64,000 bases of DNA, taken from Nematostella vectensis (lineage: Eukaryota; Cnidaria; Anthozoa; Actiniaria; Edwardsiidae). The position numbers and the translations under genes were made by a program. This document shows positions 62,236-64,000 of the stretch, piece by piece. How positions within the stretch are numbered: position 1 is the first letter of the stretch; the number at the start of each line of letters is the position of its first letter. The stretch lies in the NCBI RefSeq assembly GCF_932526225.1, contig NC_064041.1, forward strand, positions 16,615,888 to 16,679,887. The letters run 5' to 3'. Under the pieces are notes generated by a model, which ran no database searches, had not been told where the DNA came from, and was given only the letters and a program-made list of their open reading frames with translations.

Positions 62236-64000
62236 TTAACAAAAAACACAAAGCAAAGAGTTTGAGGAAGTAAACAAGTATGTGAACTTTAATGTTCTAT
62301 TTGAAGGGGTGCATTTTGTACAGGGAAGCATACATAGAATGCTTAACTGGTGGAGAGGGAAGAGGTAAAAGTTTATTGAGCATAATTTCAACAATAGCAG
62401 GGGGAAGAGAGGGGCACTCTCTTCATACAATATTGCAGTTGTTACCTATTATTAAATAAGTTTGTAACATGTCTATGTTTATTAAGCAAGGTCTATTTCT
62501 GAGACAAGCAAACTCAAGTAAGGCTGTTGAAATAACAGGTGAGTGTTAAAAGAAAAACAATTATCTGATTAGAAAACTACTGTAGATTCCTTTGCACCAA
62601 AATAAGAACAAACTTCATTTTGTTTGTTATTTATGAGGAACGAGATGAGCTCTACAAAGCCATAAAGAAATATGTATTGCTCATCTAAATTATACAAGTA
62701 AATAATAATATTAAAAAAGAACTACTGTAAGTATCTAGAGTGGTTTTCATTAACCCGTGAAACAAAGTGTGATAGTTAAACGGTAATAGTTAGTAAAACA
62801 CAAAAAAGTACAATAGAATCAGATCACCACAAAGTGTAATACGCTAAAGCGTAGTTCACGGGTTAATGAAGGTTTTGACATTTCAACCTTACATCCACAT
62901 GAAAGTAATGCCTAATATCGAGTGCCCTACAGTAAGTGTTTTGCAGTCAAGTTGTTTTCTGTTAGTAGGTAAAAAAATATTCTAAATAATAGTAATCATA
63001 GCTATGGTCACCACTTACACATATAGAACTTGTAATGAAAAGAAAGAAAAAAAAATATATATATATGCAGTCAAACAACAGAATTGCATGATAACCTTGA
63101 ATATATTGAATAAAGGACTGCAAAAAAACATCTTTTGTACTAGTTGCTTGAATTGACCCTTGGCTATTTTTAGCTGAATTCCCCTCCCCCACTAAAAAAG
63201 AAAATAATAATAATAATAGAACAAAACTAAATAGAAAACAAACACAACAGAGACCCCCACCAACAATTTTGATTTTTTTTACTTTCCTTTAAAAGGGGAG
63301 TGTCATGGTTAAGAGATTTGCAATAGCTCTAGAGCCATGACACAATGAACTTCAGTGAAATTCTAATACTGACTTATGAGCTTTTGGTACATGTGGGAGA
63401 CTTTAAAACAAAACAAAAAAAATGACCACAAACTGTCAATTAACATAGTTTTCAATATAATATTGCATATTATTTAATAAGGTATTCACAGCTTTTAAAA
63501 AGGTCAACTGTTTGTTGACACTTAAAAGCCTACAATAATCACTGACTCCAGACATGCGCAGTACTATATTGCTGCCCCTTTAAAGTAAAATACAGCTTTA
63601 CTTAGTCAGTGTAGACAAAATTGCGGATTTTGTCAATATTCTAATATGAATATGTCAATATTCTCCCCCCTTACGTCTTTATCTCTATTTATTTTATGAT
63701 TTTCACATGATACCAAAACAGCGTCTTTTTTCTTCGCTAATTTGATGTCATGTACACAATAAAAGAGATGCGCCCGTGCGCATGGCGAGTCCCCAAGGGA
63801 CCCAAGACGCCCAAATAGACCTCTGTTTTTTGTCATCCACAATCTCGGCGAGCTGTGCGTGGCGTAACCGTATTACAGGCCTGGGATCCTGTTTATTGTC
63901 CTCCCCATTAATGCGCGGGTTGGGATAACCAGAGTGTTGTACAGCATATTCGCTCGGAAATATCGGTGCTTGGGGCCTTCGGGTTCTTTACAGCCTTCCG
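62236..64000. repeat. Monomer 29, type E start, truncated by window end
   Basis: MITE 62754-62862. E markers to CCTGTTTATTG near 63891, then a private 5-bp deletion (GGATAACCAGAGTG near 63926) and the non-E CTTGGGGCC near 63969, so it is probably chimeric too. The B-box cassette lies beyond the window. Confidence 0.94.

Larger units (their letters stand above)
1..64000. repeat. Macrosatellite array of ~2.007-kb monomers
   Basis: The whole window except 17344-21304 is one head-to-tail array. The same landmarks (TTAACAAAAAACAC, the CCCGTGAA arms, the B box) recur every 2,004-2,015 bp. Both edges cut into monomers, so the array is longer than the window. Sequence is AT-rich apart from one GC-richer block per monomer. 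By-eye variant types used below: A (CTTGGGGCC, TTTTATGCTTTTC); S2 (CCCCACTTACG, GCGCATCGCGAG, ATATGGGTG, TTTTGGGCAA); S3 (GCATCGAGAG, CCCCGTTAATG, CAGATCGGG); E (CTATATTGC, GTCAGTGTAG, CCTGTTTATTG, CTTGGCGCC, GATCACAGG); D (AAAGAGTAATA, long A-run in the MITE, AAAAAATTATTC). Monomers are nearly identical and differ by scattered substitutions and homopolymer length. Centromeric, heterochromatic or sex-chromosome location is possible but not shown. Confidence 0.97.

Noticed and set aside
1-64000. rDNA, 5S or snRNA tandem cluster
   Set aside because: No segment resembles the conserved parts of 5S, 18S/28S, U1, U2 or U6 RNAs.
1-64000. CRISPR array
   Set aside because: The repeat period is about 2 kb with no short repeats separated by unique spacers.

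Overview
The window is eukaryotic, most likely from an animal, and belongs to a very large tandem (macrosatellite) array. Apart from one retrotransposon it consists of head-to-tail copies of one AT-rich monomer of about 2,004-2,015 bp. I count 28 monomers with both ends in view, plus a truncated one at each window edge, so the array continues on both sides. I see no bacterial gene, rRNA, intact tRNA or CRISPR, and no host protein gene I would defend. The host cannot be placed more precisely from the sequence; the animal assignment rests on the kind of LINE present and is an inference.

Each monomer has the same internal plan, taking the TTAACAAAAAACAC phase as its start. (1) At about +520 to +630 is a 109-bp element with CCCGTGAA terminal inverted repeats flanked by TTAA, like a piggyBac-type MITE. 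(2) At about +820 is a short (AT)n tract, expanded to 138 bp in the first monomer and deleted in two others. (3) At about +1265 to +1550 is a run of small perfect hairpins. (4) At about +1525 to +1850 is a GC- and CpG-richer block. (5) At about +1793 to +1941 is a roughly 149-bp cassette with a tRNA-type Pol III B box (GGTTCGATCCC), a T-run just downstream and an A-rich tail, resembling a tRNA-derived SINE or tRNA relic. The first monomer carries this cassette twice, with an 83-bp spacer found nowhere else in the window.

Monomers fall into variant types, which I call A, S1, S2, S3, E and D. Type A fills 2.2-17 kb and continues beyond the LINE to 22 kb. From 24 to 52 kb the S and E types follow a 6-monomer, 12,055-bp higher-order pattern: S3-E-E-S2-E at 30.1-40.1 kb recurs at 42.1-52.2 kb. 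A more divergent D patch lies at about 54.7-61.1 kb. Several monomers are clear chimeras, as expected from unequal exchange or gene conversion.

One monomer (16161-22062) is interrupted at 17344-21304 by a 3.96-kb non-LTR retrotransposon. It has one long intact ORF (AP-type endonuclease, reverse transcriptase, C-terminal C2HC finger), a 34-bp 3' UTR, no poly(A) and a 6-bp TATTCA target-site duplication. It is the only convincing protein-coding gene here and looks young.

The less-described features worth following are the Pol III-like cassette, which is intact or mutated according to monomer type, its duplication in monomer 0, and the MITE amplified passively as part of the satellite.
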